This document shows, one piece after another, positions 53,349 through 63,607 of a stretch of 64,000 nt of DNA; within the stretch, counting starts at the first letter, position 1, and each line of letters begins with the position of its first letter. This DNA comes from Deltaproteobacteria bacterium GWB2_55_19 (GTDB lineage: Bacteria > Desulfobacterota > GWC2-55-46). Below the pieces are notes generated by a model. It saw nothing but the letters and a program-made list of their open reading frames with translations, had not been told where the DNA came from and did no database searches. Location of the stretch: NCBI GenBank assembly GCA_001797465.1, contig MGPQ01000010.1, forward strand, positions 62,001 to 126,000, read 5' to 3'. The position numbers were made by a program, and so were the translations under genes.

Positions 53349-55088
53349 CTACTCATTGGAGTAGCCGTTCGTTATGGGCATCCTCCGGTCCTTTCCGAGC
53401 GCGCGGGGGGTAATCTTAATGCCGGGTGGGGCCTGTCTCCTCTTGTACTCGCTCGCGTCGACCATACGGACGACCTTTCTCACGAGGGGCCTTTTAAACC
53501 CCATAGAGACAATCTCATCCACGGACTTGTCCTCCTCCACGTAGGCCTTAAGGATCTTATCGAGTATTTCGTAAGGCGGGAGTGTGTCCTGGTCGGTCTG
53601 GTTGAATTTAAGCTCCGCTGTCGGGGCCTTTATTAAGACCCGCTTCGGGATGACAGCGCGGCCCGCTTCTTCATTCACGCGTTCGGCGACCCTGTATACG
53701 AGGGTCTTTGGCACGTCTTTTATTACGGCGAACCCTCCGGCCATGTCGCCGTAGAGTGTAGCGTAACCGACGGACATCTCGCTCTTATTTCCTGTCGTAA
53801 GGACGAGCCAGCCGAACTTGTTCGATAGGGCCATGAGTATGTTGCCGCGGATACGCGCCTGCATGTTCTCTTCGGTAGCGTCCTCGGGCCTCCCCTTGAA
53901 GGCCCCTTTCAACGTACGGAGATACTCCCTGAAGGTGTCTTTAATGGGTATGGTAAGGAGCTTTATACCGAGGTTTTTAGCGAGGGCTTTCGCGTCCTCT
54001 GAAGACTCCTTTGAGGTGAACTGCGACGGCATGGCCACACCCGTGATGTTCTCGGGGCCTAAAGCGGATACTGCAACGGCCGCTACAAGCGACGAATCTA
54101 TGCCGCCGCTCAAACCTATTACTACATGGGCAAAGCCGTTTTTTTTGACATAGTCCCTTGTGCCGAGGACGAGCGCCTTGAATACCTCTTTATCAGGTCC
54201 GAGAGGCCTCGCGACCTGTTTCAACGGCCTCATTTTAGGTCTTGCGGCCTTTCTTCCCTTAGTCTTCGAGAGGACAATTTCCCTTAGCCCGTCGAGGCGG
54301 GTCTTAAGCTTCGCCTCCCGCCGCCTCGGGTCCTTAAGGCGCACGGTTGAGACCGCGTCTATATCGAGGTCCGCGACGATGAGGTCTTCCTCAAAGGCCC
54401 TGCCCCGCGCGATGACCGCGCCCGATGGGTCGATTATAAGCCCGCCCCCGTCAAAGACGAGCTCGTCCTGGCCGCCGACCGTGTTGTTGTAGGCGATTAT
54501 CACCGCGTTATCGAGGGCGCGGGTTGAGAGCATCTCTTCACGGACGAGCGATTTCCCCATATGAAAAGGGGACGCGTTTATGTTAACGATTACCTCTGCC
54601 CCGCCCAGGGATTGAACGCGCGCGGGCCCCTCCGGGTACCAGATGTCCTCGCATATCTCGATGCCTATGGTCACGCCGTTTAAGACGAAGTTCAGGGCTT
54701 CGGTCCCCGCCTGAAAGTACCTCTGCTCGTCGAAGACGCCGTAGTTCGGGAGATACATCTTGTGGTAGACCCCGGCGACCTTGCCGTTGTGTATGATAGC
54801 CGCGGCGTTGTAGATGTCCGCTTTCCTGTCAACGAAACCGATGACCGCGGTTATCCCCTTTATCTTCGAGCTTAAACGATCCAGGGCCTCAAGATTATCC
54901 CCTATGAACTTGGGTTTAAGGAGCAGGTCTTCGGGCGGGTACCCGGTAAGTGAGAGCTCCGGGAAGAGGACGAGGTCGCACCCGCGCGCGCGGGCCTTAA
55001 GGGTCCATTCGAGTATGGCCTTCGCGTTTCCGGCAATCGAGCCGACAGTAGGGTTCATCTGCGCCATCGCAATCCGTAGGCTTCGCAT
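53349..55088 (-). CDS. nadE: Glutamine-dependent NAD+ synthetase
   Basis: It makes NAD+ from deamido-NAD+ with glutamine as nitrogen donor. The N-terminal nitrilase-type glutaminase domain has the Glu-Lys-Cys triad: [43 protein letters not shown]. The C-terminal synthetase has the ATP loop [17 protein letters not shown] and a [10 protein letters not shown] segment. The start is placed at ATG 55088 ([16 protein letters not shown]), about 579 aa, the family size; the longer reading from 55268 would add 60 unrelated residues. A -10 box lies 10 nt upstream, with no Shine-Dalgarno. Confidence 0.95.
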   Translation of the reverse strand: MRSLRIAMAQMNPTVGSIAGNAKAILEWTLKARARGCDLVLFPELSLTGYPPEDLLLKPKFIGDNLEALDRLSSKIKGITAVIGFVDRKADIYNAAAIIHNGKVAGVYHKMYLPNYGVFDEQRYFQAGTEALNFVLNGVTIGIEICEDIWYPEGPARVQSLGGAEVIVNINASPFHMGKSLVREEMLSTRALDNAVIIAYNNTVGGQDELVFDGGGLIIDPSGAVIARGRAFEEDLIVADLDIDAVSTVRLKDPRRREAKLKTRLDGLREIVLSKTKGRKAARPKMRPLKQVARPLGPDKEVFKALVLGTRDYVKKNGFAHVVIGLSGGIDSSLVAAVAVSALGPENITGVAMPSQFTSKESSEDAKALAKNLGIKLLTIPIKDTFREYLRTLKGAFKGRPEDATEENMQARIRGNILMALSNKFGWLVLTTGNKSEMSVGYATLYGDMAGGFAVIKDVPKTLVYRVAERVNEEAGRAVIPKRVLIKAPTAELKFNQTDQDTLPPYEILDKILKAYVEEDKSVDEIVSMGFKRPLVRKVVRMVDASEYKRRQAPPGIKITPRALGKDRRMPITNGYSNE

Positions 55089-55098
55089 AAGTTTAGAG

Positions 55099-55125
55099 AT
55101 TATCAGAAGGGAAAAGGCGTGTAAA
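55099..55125 (-). promoter_or_regulatory. Candidate promoter of nadE, near-leaderless
   Basis: Minus strand: TTTACA (55120-55125), 15-nt spacer, GATAAT (55099-55104), then 10 nt to ATG 55088. Confidence 0.4.
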
Positions 55126-55213
55126 GTTTTTATAGGGGCCGGACATTTCTTTCTCCGCCCTTTACACGGAGAGGCTTTACGCATATAATTGTGAAAATTC
55201 CCGAGGGCCGCCA

Positions 55214-56236
55214 ATGTCAAACCCCTACTCGATATTCGAAAAAGCCGAATCAAAAAGGAACGCGTCAAAATTCCTCGACGCCATACCGCTGTACATGGAG
55301 GCGAAGAGGCTCTCAGGCAGCGACGCTGAGCTCAAGGCCGCCTGCTACCTCTCGCTCGGCGACGCGTACAGGCTGGTCGGCGAGTTTACGAAGTCCGGCA
55401 GATGCTACATCGAGGGACACAGGATAGTATTGGGTTTGAACGACGAATCCCGCGCCGTAGACGCGCTCGTGGGCCTCGGCTTGTCGCTTCGCGCGACAGG
55501 GGACTTTAGAGAAGCGATAGAGATATTCGGGAGGGCCCTTAAGTTCTACAAAAGGCTCGATGACAGGGCGGGAGAGGCGTTCGCCCTCTGGGCGAGGGCC
55601 GGGGCCTTCAGGATAAAGGGGGACCTCAAAAAGGCCTTGATGGGCTTCAAAGAGGCGAGGGCGCTGTTTGTACGCCTTAAAGACCGTAGCGGCGTCGGGT
55701 ACTGCCTTACCGGCCTCGGCGGAGCCTCCCGCGTAGAGGGCAGGCACAAGGAATCGCATAAGTACTATACCGAGGCGAACCGGGTCTTCAGGGGGCTCAA
55801 GGATACCTTCGGGATCGCGTACTCCTACTGCGGCATAGCGAACTCGCTACGCATGCAGGGGGACTTCAAAGGGTCCTTGAAGTCCTTCGAGAAGGCGCGG
55901 ACGAATTACAAAAAGATAGGCGACAAGGTGAGCTACGCCTACACGCTCTGGGGCGAGGGGACCGCCTTCCAGATGTTAGGGATGGATGAGCGCGCCCGCG
56001 CGGGGTTCGAGACCGCGCAAAAACTCTTTAAAGAGACGAAGGACAAGCGCGGGCTCGTCTACTGCCGGATATCGTTAAGCGAGCTCGCCTACGGCAATAG
56101 CAGGGCGCGCGCGATAAAGGGCGCGGAGGCGGCGCTTGAGAGGGCCAAAGAGCTCTCGCTTGGAGTCGAGACCCGCTACGCGAGAGAGGTCTTGAAAGCC
56201 ATGAAGAAAGGAACAGTCCCCTTGAACCTCGCTTGA
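55214..56236 (+). CDS. TPR-repeat protein
   Basis: A 340-residue soluble protein made almost entirely of about eight TPR-like repeats, e.g. [26 protein letters not shown] and [23 protein letters not shown]. No signal peptide, membrane segment or catalytic domain is visible. The arrangement resembles scaffold proteins that hold protein partners. It starts 125 nt from nadE in the opposite direction and precedes uppP by 25 nt, so it may be co-transcribed with it. Confidence 0.8.
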   Translation: MSNPYSIFEKAESKRNASKFLDAIPLYMEAKRLSGSDAELKAACYLSLGDAYRLVGEFTKSGRCYIEGHRIVLGLNDESRAVDALVGLGLSLRATGDFREAIEIFGRALKFYKRLDDRAGEAFALWARAGAFRIKGDLKKALMGFKEARALFVRLKDRSGVGYCLTGLGGASRVEGRHKESHKYYTEANRVFRGLKDTFGIAYSYCGIANSLRMQGDFKGSLKSFEKARTNYKKIGDKVSYAYTLWGEGTAFQMLGMDERARAGFETAQKLFKETKDKRGLVYCRISLSELAYGNSRARAIKGAEAALERAKELSLGVETRYAREVLKAMKKGTVPLNLA

Positions 56237-56261
56237 GGGCGGGCAGGGGATTTCGATATAA

Positions 56262-57074
56262 ATGGACCTTACACAGGCTTTCGTACTCGCGCTCATCCAG
56301 GGCATAACCGAGTTCCTGCCCATATCCTCAACAGCACATCTCATACTCGTCCCGCTCCTTACCGGCTGGCCTGACCAGGGGCTCGCCTACGACGTCGCGC
56401 TCAATACCGCCACATGGCTCGCTGTCGTCATCTACTTCAGGCGCGATATCTGCACTCTCGCGTGCGGCTTCTTCCGGACGATAAAGGAGCGCACCTTCAG
56501 GGGCAACCACGACGGAGAGCTCGCCTGGATGGTCCTAGTCGGCACGATACCGGTGGCCGTGGGCGGCCTCCTCGCGCACGACCTTGTCGCGCACGAGCTC
56601 CGTAACCTCCAGGTCATAGGCTGGTCGTCTATCGTCTGGGGCGTCGTCCTCTGGATAGCCGACAGAAAGCCGGGCAGGCTCGAAATAAAGGAGATGGGCT
56701 GGAAGGCGGCGATTGCGATCGGGCTCGCCCAGGCCATAGCGCTTGTGCCGGGCACGAGCAGGTCAGGCATAACCATGGCCGCCGCGCTCATGATGGGGCT
56801 CTCCCGCACGGCGTCCGCCAGGTTTTCCTTTCTCCTCGCGATAGCGGTCGGCGCGCTCGCTGGCGGGAAAGAGGGGCTCGACATGGTAAAGGCCGGGATG
56901 GACACCCCCTGGGCCGCGGTCCTGGTAGGCGCGTTCGTCGCGTTCGTCTCGGCCTATATTGTGATACATTATTTTTTGAAGACCATCTCCCGCTCGTCGA
57001 TGAAGCCCTATGTCATATACAGGGTGCTCCTCGGGCTCGCGCTCCTCGCCTACGCCTACAACGTCATATCCTGA
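56262..57074 (+). CDS. uppP: Undecaprenyl-diphosphatase (BacA type)
   Basis: It recycles undecaprenyl pyrophosphate to the monophosphate carrier for peptidoglycan and polysaccharide. An integral membrane protein of 270 aa with the catalytic motif ALIQGITEFLPISSTAHLIL (Glu-rich first loop plus SS) and the second motif VPGTSRSGITMAAALMMGLSR (catalytic Arg and Ser). About eight hydrophobic helices. It also gives bacitracin resistance in general. It supplies carrier lipid to the glycan genes upstream. Confidence 0.96.
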   Translation: MDLTQAFVLALIQGITEFLPISSTAHLILVPLLTGWPDQGLAYDVALNTATWLAVVIYFRRDICTLACGFFRTIKERTFRGNHDGELAWMVLVGTIPVAVGGLLAHDLVAHELRNLQVIGWSSIVWGVVLWIADRKPGRLEIKEMGWKAAIAIGLAQAIALVPGTSRSGITMAAALMMGLSRTASARFSFLLAIAVGALAGGKEGLDMVKAGMDTPWAAVLVGAFVAFVSAYIVIHYFLKTISRSSMKPYVIYRVLLGLALLAYAYNVIS

Positions 57075-57087
57075 TAAGGGGGCTTGA

Positions 57088-57795
57088 ATGAAAAAGTGGC
57101 CTTTTATCATCCTTGCGCTGATACTCTCCCCGGCGCTCTCCAGCGCGGGCGAGACGCATGACTACCGGATTATCTCCACATTTGCCGAGGCGAGGGAAGA
57201 CGCCGCGCCGGACACAGCCGTCATCAGCATAGCCGTAGAGACTGCCGCGGAGACGGTAAAGGCCGCTACTTCTGAAAACAACCGCAGGATGGAAAAAGTC
57301 CTCTCTGAGCTTAAGAAAGCGGCAGGCGAAGGGGATGAGGTGAAGACCGCCTCGTTTTCTGTAAGGCCGGTCCACGAGTACCACCCCGCGTCCGGGAGGA
57401 ACGTCCTTAAAGGCTACGCGGCCTTAAACTCCATAACCTTGAAGACGCGGTCGGTCGCCGACGCCGGAAGGTTCATCGACATCGCCTTAAAGTCCGGGGC
57501 GAACAACATAAGCGACCTCCGGTTCGAGCTATCCGATTATTCAAGGGTATGCGCGATCGCCATAGAGAAGGCGGCGATCAAGGCAAAGGCGCTCTCAGAG
57601 GCCTCTGCAAAGGCCTTCGGGGTAAGGCTCGGTCCAGTAAAGGATATCGCCCCCAGCTGCCGCGCCTATGGGCAGGAGGAGCCTGTTGTAAGGTCCGGTC
57701 TTATGGAAAGGGCGGTCGATACAACAACGCCTGTCGAGCCCGGGACAACGACGGTGTCGGCGACTTTGGAAGTAAGATATTTCATAGCGGATTAG
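57088..57795 (+). CDS. SIMPL-domain (DUF541) exported protein
   Basis: A 235-residue protein: signal peptide WPFIILALILSPALSSAGE, then the SIMPL/DUF541 fold (ISTFAEAREDAAPDTAVISIAVETAAET; VKTASFSVRPVHEYHP; GYAALNSITLKTRSVADAGRFID; GANNISDLRFELSDY). The family includes Brucella BP26 and E. coli YggE; the molecular role is unclear, with links to oxidative stress. It starts 13 nt after uppP, so it is probably in its operon. Confidence 0.88.
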   Translation: MKKWPFIILALILSPALSSAGETHDYRIISTFAEAREDAAPDTAVISIAVETAAETVKAATSENNRRMEKVLSELKKAAGEGDEVKTASFSVRPVHEYHPASGRNVLKGYAALNSITLKTRSVADAGRFIDIALKSGANNISDLRFELSDYSRVCAIAIEKAAIKAKALSEASAKAFGVRLGPVKDIAPSCRAYGQEEPVVRSGLMERAVDTTTPVEPGTTTVSATLEVRYFIAD

Positions 57796-58438
57796 TGGTG
57801 CGTACGGCGCGGCTTACTGGGCTGAGATGCAATCTACTTTCTTATGAACTTTTTTCGGGTTCAGGTTTGCAACCTGAACCCGAAAATGCGTAACTCGACT
57901 GCGCTCGTCTGGCTTATTCGAACTCTCTGCCAAAAACCTTTTTGCGCTCAGCGTACACATGTGCCTTATGTCCGGTGTATTTTGCCTTTTTCTTTTTCGC
58001 CCTGTCGGGCTTTTTTTCGGCATGGGGCTTCGCTCCCTCCGCCTCCCCTTCCTACGCGCTCGCCTCCCCTGAGCGCGCTTCGCGCGTCTACCCCCCCCCT
58101 CGGCTCGCGCGTCACTTCCTCCCTTAAGGTCGCTCACCCCATGCCTGGGGGGTTTTGAAAAACAAAAAAGAATTTTGTTTTTGTTCTGTATTTACCACAC
58201 ACAGGCGCAGGGCGAAGAGCGCCTCAGGGAGGCGGAGGCGAGCGCGCCGGGGCGGATTAGACGCGAAGCGCTCTAAGGGGCGCGCGAGCGGGTGGGGGAG
58301 GAAGAAAGCGCTTGGAGCCCCTGCGTAAGCGCGCGGAGGCGCGCAAAATGGTATTAAAGATGTGGAAAGAAAGCGCCTACATTAAAACAGAAAAGCCCGT
58401 CCGAAAGGACGGGCTTTTAAAGTTTTACAAAACTTTTT
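57796..58438. other. Intergenic region of about 640 bp rich in inverted repeats
   Basis: No supported gene. A 16-bp perfect hairpin, TTTTCGGGTTCAGGTT / AACCTGAACCCGAAAA, is at 57852-57886. GCCC-TGTC-GGGC followed by T7 (57999-58017) is a weak terminator for the SIMPL gene. The hairpin AAAAACAAAA-AAGAA-TTTTGTTTTT is at 58158-58182. On either side are C-rich (58020-58140) and G-rich (58200-58320) tracts with partly complementary blocks, e.g. GAGCGCGCTTCGCGCGTCTA (58071-58090) against TAGACGCGAAGCGCTC (58258-58273). It could form a large folded structure or be a decayed repeat. Confidence 0.5.
58391..58418. terminator. Bidirectional intrinsic terminator after hemL
   Basis: Stem AAAAGCCCGTCC / GGACGGGCTTTT with a GAAA tetraloop. 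On the minus strand it lies about 20 nt beyond the hemL stop. Confidence 0.9.
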
Positions 58439-59722
58439 TTATATCCCCTTTAAGCCCTTATCAGCCGCTTCAAGCGTCCTCTCTATGTCCTTTGGTGTAT
58501 GCGCGAGGCCCACAAAGACAGCCTCGAACTGCGAAGGCGGGAGATAAATCCCGTTCTTGAGCATCTTCGTAAAATACCTCCCGAACCGCGCCGTATCGCA
58601 CGCCTTTGCGTCAGGCCAGTTGGCGACAGGCCTCTCAGAGAAGAAGACAGTGAACATCGAGCCGGCGATCGCCACATGGACCGGGACGCCCCTCCTCGCC
58701 GCTATTTCCGCTATCCCTTCGCAGAGCGCGTTTGTCGTCTTGAAGAGCCTGTCATAGGTCCCTTTTGCCTGAAGGAGCTTTAAAGTCTCTATACCTGCCG
58801 TCATGGCGATTGGATTTCCCGAAAGCGTCCCGGCCTGATAGACCGGACCCGAAGGGGAGAGCAGCTCCATTATAGCCCTCTTTCCTCCGAAGCCGCCTAC
58901 GGGCAGGCCCCCGCCTATCACCTTGCCGAGGCAGGTAAGGTCCGGGTCTATGCCGTAGATCTTTTGCGCGCCGCCGTAGCATAACCTGAAGCCGCTCATC
59001 ACTTCATCCATTATGAGGAGCGCGCCGTACTTCTTCGTTATCTCACGGAGTCCCTCCATGAAGCCGACCTTGGGGAGCGCGACCCCCATGTTGCCGGGCG
59101 CGCCTTCGACGATGACGCAGGCGATTTTTGCAGGCGCCTTTTCGAATATGGCCCTTACAGAGTCGAGGTCGTTGAATGTCGCGTTGTAGGTAAGCCTGGC
59201 GAGGTCCTGCGGCACGCCTGGGCTGTCCGGCACGCCCAAGGTAGCCGCGCCTGAGCCTGCCTTCACAAGGAGGCTGTCGGCGTGGCCGTGGTAACAACCC
59301 TCGAACTTCAATATCCCGTCGCGCTTCGTGTATGCGCGGGCGAGCCTTATCGCGCTCATCGTGGCTTCAGTCCCGGAGCTTACGAACCTGACCATCTCCA
59401 TGGACGGAAATGCCTTCAAGGTGAGTCCGGCGAGCGTCACTTCCAATTCTGTCGGCGCGCCGTAGCTCGTGCCTTTATCAAGCGCCTTCTTTAATGCCGC
59501 AGTGACCTTGGGGTGGGCGTGTCCAAGTATCATCGGCCCCCAGGAGCCGATATAATCGATGTACTCGTTCCCGTCCGCGTCGTATATTTTCGAGCCCTTT
59601 GCCCTTGAGATAAAGAGCGGGCCGCCTCCGACGGCCTTGAAGGCCCTCACAGGGCTGTTTACGCCGCCCGGGATTATCTTTACCGCCCTTTTGAGCAGTT
59701 GAGCCGATTTACTTGTCCCCAT
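58439..59722 (-). CDS. hemL: Glutamate-1-semialdehyde 2,1-aminomutase
   Basis: The second step of the C5 route to 5-aminolevulinate, a PLP enzyme of 427 aa. Features are PGGVNSPVRAFKAVGG, the aminotransferase III fold, GTEATMSAIRLARAYTKRD, IMDEVMSGFRLCYGGAQKIYG, and the PLP-lysine in CLGKVIGGGLPVGGFGGKR. AAGGAGC precedes the ATG. It indicates tetrapyrrole (haem, cobalamin or sirohaem) synthesis from glutamyl-tRNA; a B12-dependent enzyme is encoded in the window. Confidence 0.97.
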   Translation of the reverse strand: MGTSKSAQLLKRAVKIIPGGVNSPVRAFKAVGGGPLFISRAKGSKIYDADGNEYIDYIGSWGPMILGHAHPKVTAALKKALDKGTSYGAPTELEVTLAGLTLKAFPSMEMVRFVSSGTEATMSAIRLARAYTKRDGILKFEGCYHGHADSLLVKAGSGAATLGVPDSPGVPQDLARLTYNATFNDLDSVRAIFEKAPAKIACVIVEGAPGNMGVALPKVGFMEGLREITKKYGALLIMDEVMSGFRLCYGGAQKIYGIDPDLTCLGKVIGGGLPVGGFGGKRAIMELLSPSGPVYQAGTLSGNPIAMTAGIETLKLLQAKGTYDRLFKTTNALCEGIAEIAARRGVPVHVAIAGSMFTVFFSERPVANWPDAKACDTARFGRYFTKMLKNGIYLPPSQFEAVFVGLAHTPKDIERTLEAADKGLKGI

Positions 59723-59890
59723 ACGGATGCTCCTTGAAAGACTGATTTTGCAATATCCTACATAAGGGCCACTGTCGTGTCAATCCCTTATTTGACGGGA
59801 TTCAGGAGGTTATCAAAGGCCCGGAGCAGAGTGTTTCAGGCGATATGATTTAATGAGACGGCATATCTGGTCATTTTGAACTTAATACCC

Positions 59891-59921
59891 CTGTAACATG
59901 GCTGTAACAATACTCTGTTAC
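59891..59921 (+). promoter_or_regulatory. Pho box upstream of pstS
   Basis: Direct repeats CTGTAAC (59891-59897), CTGTAAC (59902-59908; 11-bp step) and CTGTTAC (59915-59921; 13-bp step). Seven-bp CTGT-containing repeats with 11-bp spacing are the PhoB target. The -10 box is not obvious. Confidence 0.8.
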
Positions 59922-59959
59922 TCATTAAAGATAACATCAAGGAGAAAAGAGGAGAAGAT

Positions 59960-60994
59960 ATGAGAAAGATACTGACTTTTACAGCCTTCGCGCTCTGCCT
60001 TGCCCTCGGGACCGCGCACGCCGAAGACCTTATAACAGGGGCGGGAGCGACGTTCCCGTATCCCCTGTACTCCAAGTGGGCGTACGAGTACCAGAAAAAG
60101 ACCGGCGCGCGCATAAACTACCAGTCCATAGGGTCCGGCGGCGGCATAAAGCAGATAAAGGCCAAGACCGTAGACTTCGGGGCCTCTGATGCGCCGCTTG
60201 CCGCCAATGAGCTCAACTCCGCAAATCTCGTCCAGTTCCCCATGGCCATAGGCGGCGTCGTGCCCGTAGTGAATATAAAGGGCATAGCCCCGGGCCGGCT
60301 GAAACTCACGGGCGAAGTCCTCGCTGAAATATATCTCGGCAAGATCGCGAAGTGGAACGACAAAAAGATAACGGAAATAAACCCCGGCGTTTCCCTCCCC
60401 GACGACAACATAACCGTCGTCCACCGCTCAGACGGTAGCGGCACCACATGGATATTCTCCAACTACCTCGATAAGGCCAGCAAGGCCTGGCACGACACGG
60501 CCGGTTTTGGTACCGCCGTAAGCTGGCCCGCGGGTGTCGGCGGCAAGGGCAACGAAGGGGTAGCCACCTACGTCAAGAGGATAAAGAACACGATCGGCTA
60601 CGTCGAGTACGCCTACGCCCTTCAGAACAAGCTCGTGCACGTACAGCTCCAGAACAGGGAAAAGGCCTTCGTCACGCCCTCGATGGAATCCTTCGCCGCC
60701 GCGGCCTCGGGCGCGAACTGGAAAGGCACCCCTGGATACGCCGTGGTGTTGACCGACCAGCCCGGAAAAAACGCCTGGCCCATAGCAGGCGCGACCTTCA
60801 TCCTCGTCCAAAAAAGGCCCGAGAAGTGCGATAACGCGGGGGCGGTGCTCTCCTTCTTCGGCTGGTCCTACAAGAACGGCGCCGAGATGGCCAAGGCCCT
60901 CGATTACGTCCCCATCCCGAAGAACGTCTCAGACATCATGGAAGAGACCTGGAAAAAAGAGATATCCTGCAACAACCAGCCCCTCTGGAAGTAG
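59960..60994 (+). CDS. pstS: Phosphate ABC transporter, substrate-binding protein PstS
   Basis: The periplasmic phosphate-binding protein, 344 aa. The signal peptide is KILTFTAFALCLALGTAHAED. ITGAGATFPYPLYSKWAYEY, SIGSGGGIKQIKAKTVDFGASD and HRSDGSGTTWIFSNYL carry the loops that coordinate phosphate. The last strands (GYVEYAYALQNKL) match the family. It is the first gene of pstSCAB, and the Pho box upstream gives phosphate-starvation control. Confidence 0.97.
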   Translation: MRKILTFTAFALCLALGTAHAEDLITGAGATFPYPLYSKWAYEYQKKTGARINYQSIGSGGGIKQIKAKTVDFGASDAPLAANELNSANLVQFPMAIGGVVPVVNIKGIAPGRLKLTGEVLAEIYLGKIAKWNDKKITEINPGVSLPDDNITVVHRSDGSGTTWIFSNYLDKASKAWHDTAGFGTAVSWPAGVGGKGNEGVATYVKRIKNTIGYVEYAYALQNKLVHVQLQNREKAFVTPSMESFAAAASGANWKGTPGYAVVLTDQPGKNAWPIAGATFILVQKRPEKCDNAGAVLSFFGWSYKNGAEMAKALDYVPIPKNVSDIMEETWKKEISCNNQPLWK

Positions 60995-61008
60995 CGGGGA
61001 CTTAGGGG

Positions 61009-61037
61009 TTGTCCGTTTCAGTGGTTTATATTATAAT
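61009..61037 (+). promoter_or_regulatory. Possible internal promoter before pstC
   Basis: TTGTCC (61009-61014), 17-nt spacer, perfect TATAAT (61032-61037), 14 nt before ATG 61052, which lacks a Shine-Dalgarno. It would let pstCAB be expressed separately from pstS. Confidence 0.5.
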
Positions 61038-61051
61038 CTGCGCACAATCCG

Positions 61052-61990
61052 ATGCCAGTAATCGACAGACATAAGGCCGACAAGGCCGGAGACGCCCTCT
61101 TCAAGGGCGTCTCCTATTTTTTCGCGCTCCTTGTGATCGTGTTGATGGCGCTCATCTTCGTCGTCCTCTTCAAGGAGTCGCTCCTCTCCATCAGGGCCTT
61201 CGGCTTCAAGTTTATCTATACTTCCGTCTGGGACCCGGTAGCCGGGGAGTTCGGGGCCCTGCCGGCTATATGGGGGACGATCGTATCGTCGATAATCGCG
61301 ATAGTCATAGCCGTGCCGGTCTCTCTCGGCATCGCGATATTCCTGACGGAGATGGCCCCGAAAAGCCTCAAAGGCCCGATAGGCACGGCGATAGAGCTCC
61401 TCGCGTCGATCCCTTCGATAATATACGGGATGTGGGGGCTCTTCATATTCGCCCCGCTCCTCTCCGAATATGTAGAGCCGTACATGGTAGAGTATCTCGG
61501 CTTCATCCCGTTCTTTAACGGCGCGCCGCTGGGCATAGGCATGCTCCCGGCCGGCTTCATCCTCGCGATAATGATAATCCCCTTTATCTCGTCTGTATCG
61601 AGGGATATCTTCCAGATGGTCCCGCCGATACTCAAGGAATCCGGCTACGGCGTCGGCGCGACCAGGTGGGAGGTCATAAGGAAAGTAGTGCTCCCGTACA
61701 CGCGCTCGGGTATAATAGGGGCTGTGATACTCGGGCTCGGCAGGGCCCTCGGAGAGACGATGGCCGTCACCTTCCTCATAGGGAACTCGCACAGGATAAG
61801 CATCGCGCTCCTTGACCCGGCGACGTCCATATCCGCGACCCTGGCCAACGAGTTCACCGAGGCTGTCGAGGACCTGTACCTATCGAGCCTCGTAGAGCTC
61901 GGGCTGATACTCTTTGTGATAACGTTCATAGTGCTGGCCCTGGCGAAGCTCCTCATCGGCAGGTTCTCTTACAAGGGCGGGAATCTTTAG
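61052..61990 (+). CDS. pstC: Phosphate ABC transporter permease PstC
   Basis: An inner-membrane channel subunit of 312 aa with six helices. After a cytoplasmic N-terminus, SYFFALLVIVLMALIFVVLF is the first. The permease fold shows FGALPAIWGTIVSSIIAIVIAVPVSLG. The ABC-coupling EAA loop is ATRWEVIRKVVLPYTRSGIIGAVILGLGRALGETMA. Its stop abuts the pstA start with no gap. Confidence 0.96.
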   Translation: MPVIDRHKADKAGDALFKGVSYFFALLVIVLMALIFVVLFKESLLSIRAFGFKFIYTSVWDPVAGEFGALPAIWGTIVSSIIAIVIAVPVSLGIAIFLTEMAPKSLKGPIGTAIELLASIPSIIYGMWGLFIFAPLLSEYVEPYMVEYLGFIPFFNGAPLGIGMLPAGFILAIMIIPFISSVSRDIFQMVPPILKESGYGVGATRWEVIRKVVLPYTRSGIIGAVILGLGRALGETMAVTFLIGNSHRISIALLDPATSISATLANEFTEAVEDLYLSSLVELGLILFVITFIVLALAKLLIGRFSYKGGNL

Positions 61991-62842
61991 ATGGACGCTC
62001 AATCTTTCCATTACATGCGGCGCAAATTCTATAACCTGCTCGCGCTCTCCGTCTCGGTCATCTCGGCCGGGTTCGGGATATTCTTCCTCTTCTGGATACT
62101 CAAGGACGTGATATCATTCGGCCTGCCCGCCTTGAACGGGTCGTTTTTTACTGAGCTCCCGGCCCCCCCCGGGGCCGAGGGCGGCGGGCTCGCCAACGCT
62201 ATATTCGGGACGATGCTCATTACGGGCATAGCGACCGCCATAGGCGTGCCCTCCGGGATACTCGCCGGGACATATCTTTCCGAGTACGGCAGGAAGAGCA
62301 GGGTCGCCTCGGTCGTCCGGTTCGTATCCGACATACTCGTGAGCGCGCCTTCCATCGTCGTCGGCGTCTTTGTCTACGCCTTGCTGGTAAAGCCCTTCGG
62401 CGGGTTCTCGGCGATAGCCGGCGCGGTGGCATTATCCATCATCATGCTCCCTGTCGTCATAAGGACGTCGGAGGAGATGCTGAAACTCGTGCCGGACGCC
62501 ACGCGCGAGGCGGCGCTCGCCCTCGGCGCCCCTCACTGGAAGGTGACGGTCCACGTCGTATACAGGGGGGCGCTCCGCGGCATAACGACGGGTGTGATGC
62601 TCGCCGTCGCGAGGGTCTCCGGAGAGACGGCCCCGCTCCTTTTCACGTCGTTCAACAATTCCTTCTGGAATTTTGACATGAGCGAGCCTACGGCGACGCT
62701 CACAGTCACAATATTCAATTACGCTATGGGGCCCTATGAGGACTGGCACCAGAAGGCGTGGGGCGGGGCGTTCCTCATAACGGCGATAGTGCTTTGCGTA
62801 ACGCTTCTTTCAAGACTCATAGTGAGGAGAAAGGCCGCTTGA
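61991..62842 (+). CDS. pstA: Phosphate ABC transporter permease PstA
   Basis: The second channel subunit, 283 aa, six membrane helices. [30 protein letters not shown] opens the permease domain. [43 protein letters not shown] is the EAA-type coupling region. The PstA-specific end [24 protein letters not shown] completes it. Its stop overlaps the pstB start codon. Confidence 0.96.
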   Translation: MDAQSFHYMRRKFYNLLALSVSVISAGFGIFFLFWILKDVISFGLPALNGSFFTELPAPPGAEGGGLANAIFGTMLITGIATAIGVPSGILAGTYLSEYGRKSRVASVVRFVSDILVSAPSIVVGVFVYALLVKPFGGFSAIAGAVALSIIMLPVVIRTSEEMLKLVPDATREAALALGAPHWKVTVHVVYRGALRGITTGVMLAVARVSGETAPLLFTSFNNSFWNFDMSEPTATLTVTIFNYAMGPYEDWHQKAWGGAFLITAIVLCVTLLSRLIVRRKAA

Positions 62843-63594
62843 CGGACAAGATAAAGATAAAAGACCTGAACTTCCATTACGGCGCGAAGCAGGCGTTGAA
62901 AAACATAAACCTCTCCGTGAAGGAGAAGGAGATAACGGCGCTCATCGGCCCCTCGGGGTGCGGGAAGACGACGTTCCTCAGGTGTCTTAACAGGATGCAC
63001 GATCTCTACCCGGGGAACCGATACGAGGGCGAGATAATAATAGACGGGAAGAACATACTGGAAAAGGGGCTCGACCTCATTAAATTAAGGTCCAGGGTCG
63101 GGATGGTCTTCCAGAAGCCTACGCCGTTCCCGATGTCCATGTTCGAGAACGTCGCCTTCGGCGTCAAACTCATGGGCATAAGGAAAAAGAAGGAGATATC
63201 CGAGCGGGTGGAGAAGGCCTTAAGGGACTCCGCCCTCTGGGACGAGATAAAGGACAGGTTGCACGAGCCCGCCCTCTCGCTCTCGGGCGGCCAGCAACAG
63301 AGGCTCTGCATAGCGAGGGCCGTGGCCGTGGAGCCCGAGGTGATTTTGATGGACGAGCCGTGCTCGGCGCTCGACCCCGTGGCCACCGCGAAGATAGAGG
63401 ACCTCATGACGGACCTCAAGAAGTACTACACGGTCGTTATCGTCACGCACAACATGCAACAGGCCGCGAGGGTCTCGGAGTACACGGGGTTTTTCATGCT
63501 CGGCGAGGTCGTCGAGTTTGACTTTACCCGGAAGATATTTACGGCCCCCGCCAACAAGCTTACTGAAGACTACATTACCGGAAGGTTCGGGTAG
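62839..63594 (+). CDS. pstB: Phosphate ABC transporter ATP-binding protein PstB
   Basis: The ATPase of the high-affinity phosphate importer, 251 aa. Walker [20 protein letters not shown] is the PstB form, the signature is [16 protein letters not shown], Walker B is [13 protein letters not shown], and H-loop VTHNMQQA follows. The start is TTG 62839, overlapping the pstA stop (TTGA), with GAGGAGAAAGG upstream. A longer frame from 62758 runs inside pstA and is rejected. Confidence 0.96.
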   Translation: MTDKIKIKDLNFHYGAKQALKNINLSVKEKEITALIGPSGCGKTTFLRCLNRMHDLYPGNRYEGEIIIDGKNILEKGLDLIKLRSRVGMVFQKPTPFPMSMFENVAFGVKLMGIRKKKEISERVEKALRDSALWDEIKDRLHEPALSLSGGQQQRLCIARAVAVEPEVILMDEPCSALDPVATAKIEDLMTDLKKYYTVVIVTHNMQQAARVSEYTGFFMLGEVVEFDFTRKIFTAPANKLTEDYITGRFG

Positions 63595-63607
63595 TTTTTT
63601 ATTTCAA

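Noticed and set aside
55089..55268. 60-residue N-terminal extension of NadE
   Set aside because: It covers the promoter-like region and does not match the family; the nitrilase domain begins at [10 protein letters not shown].
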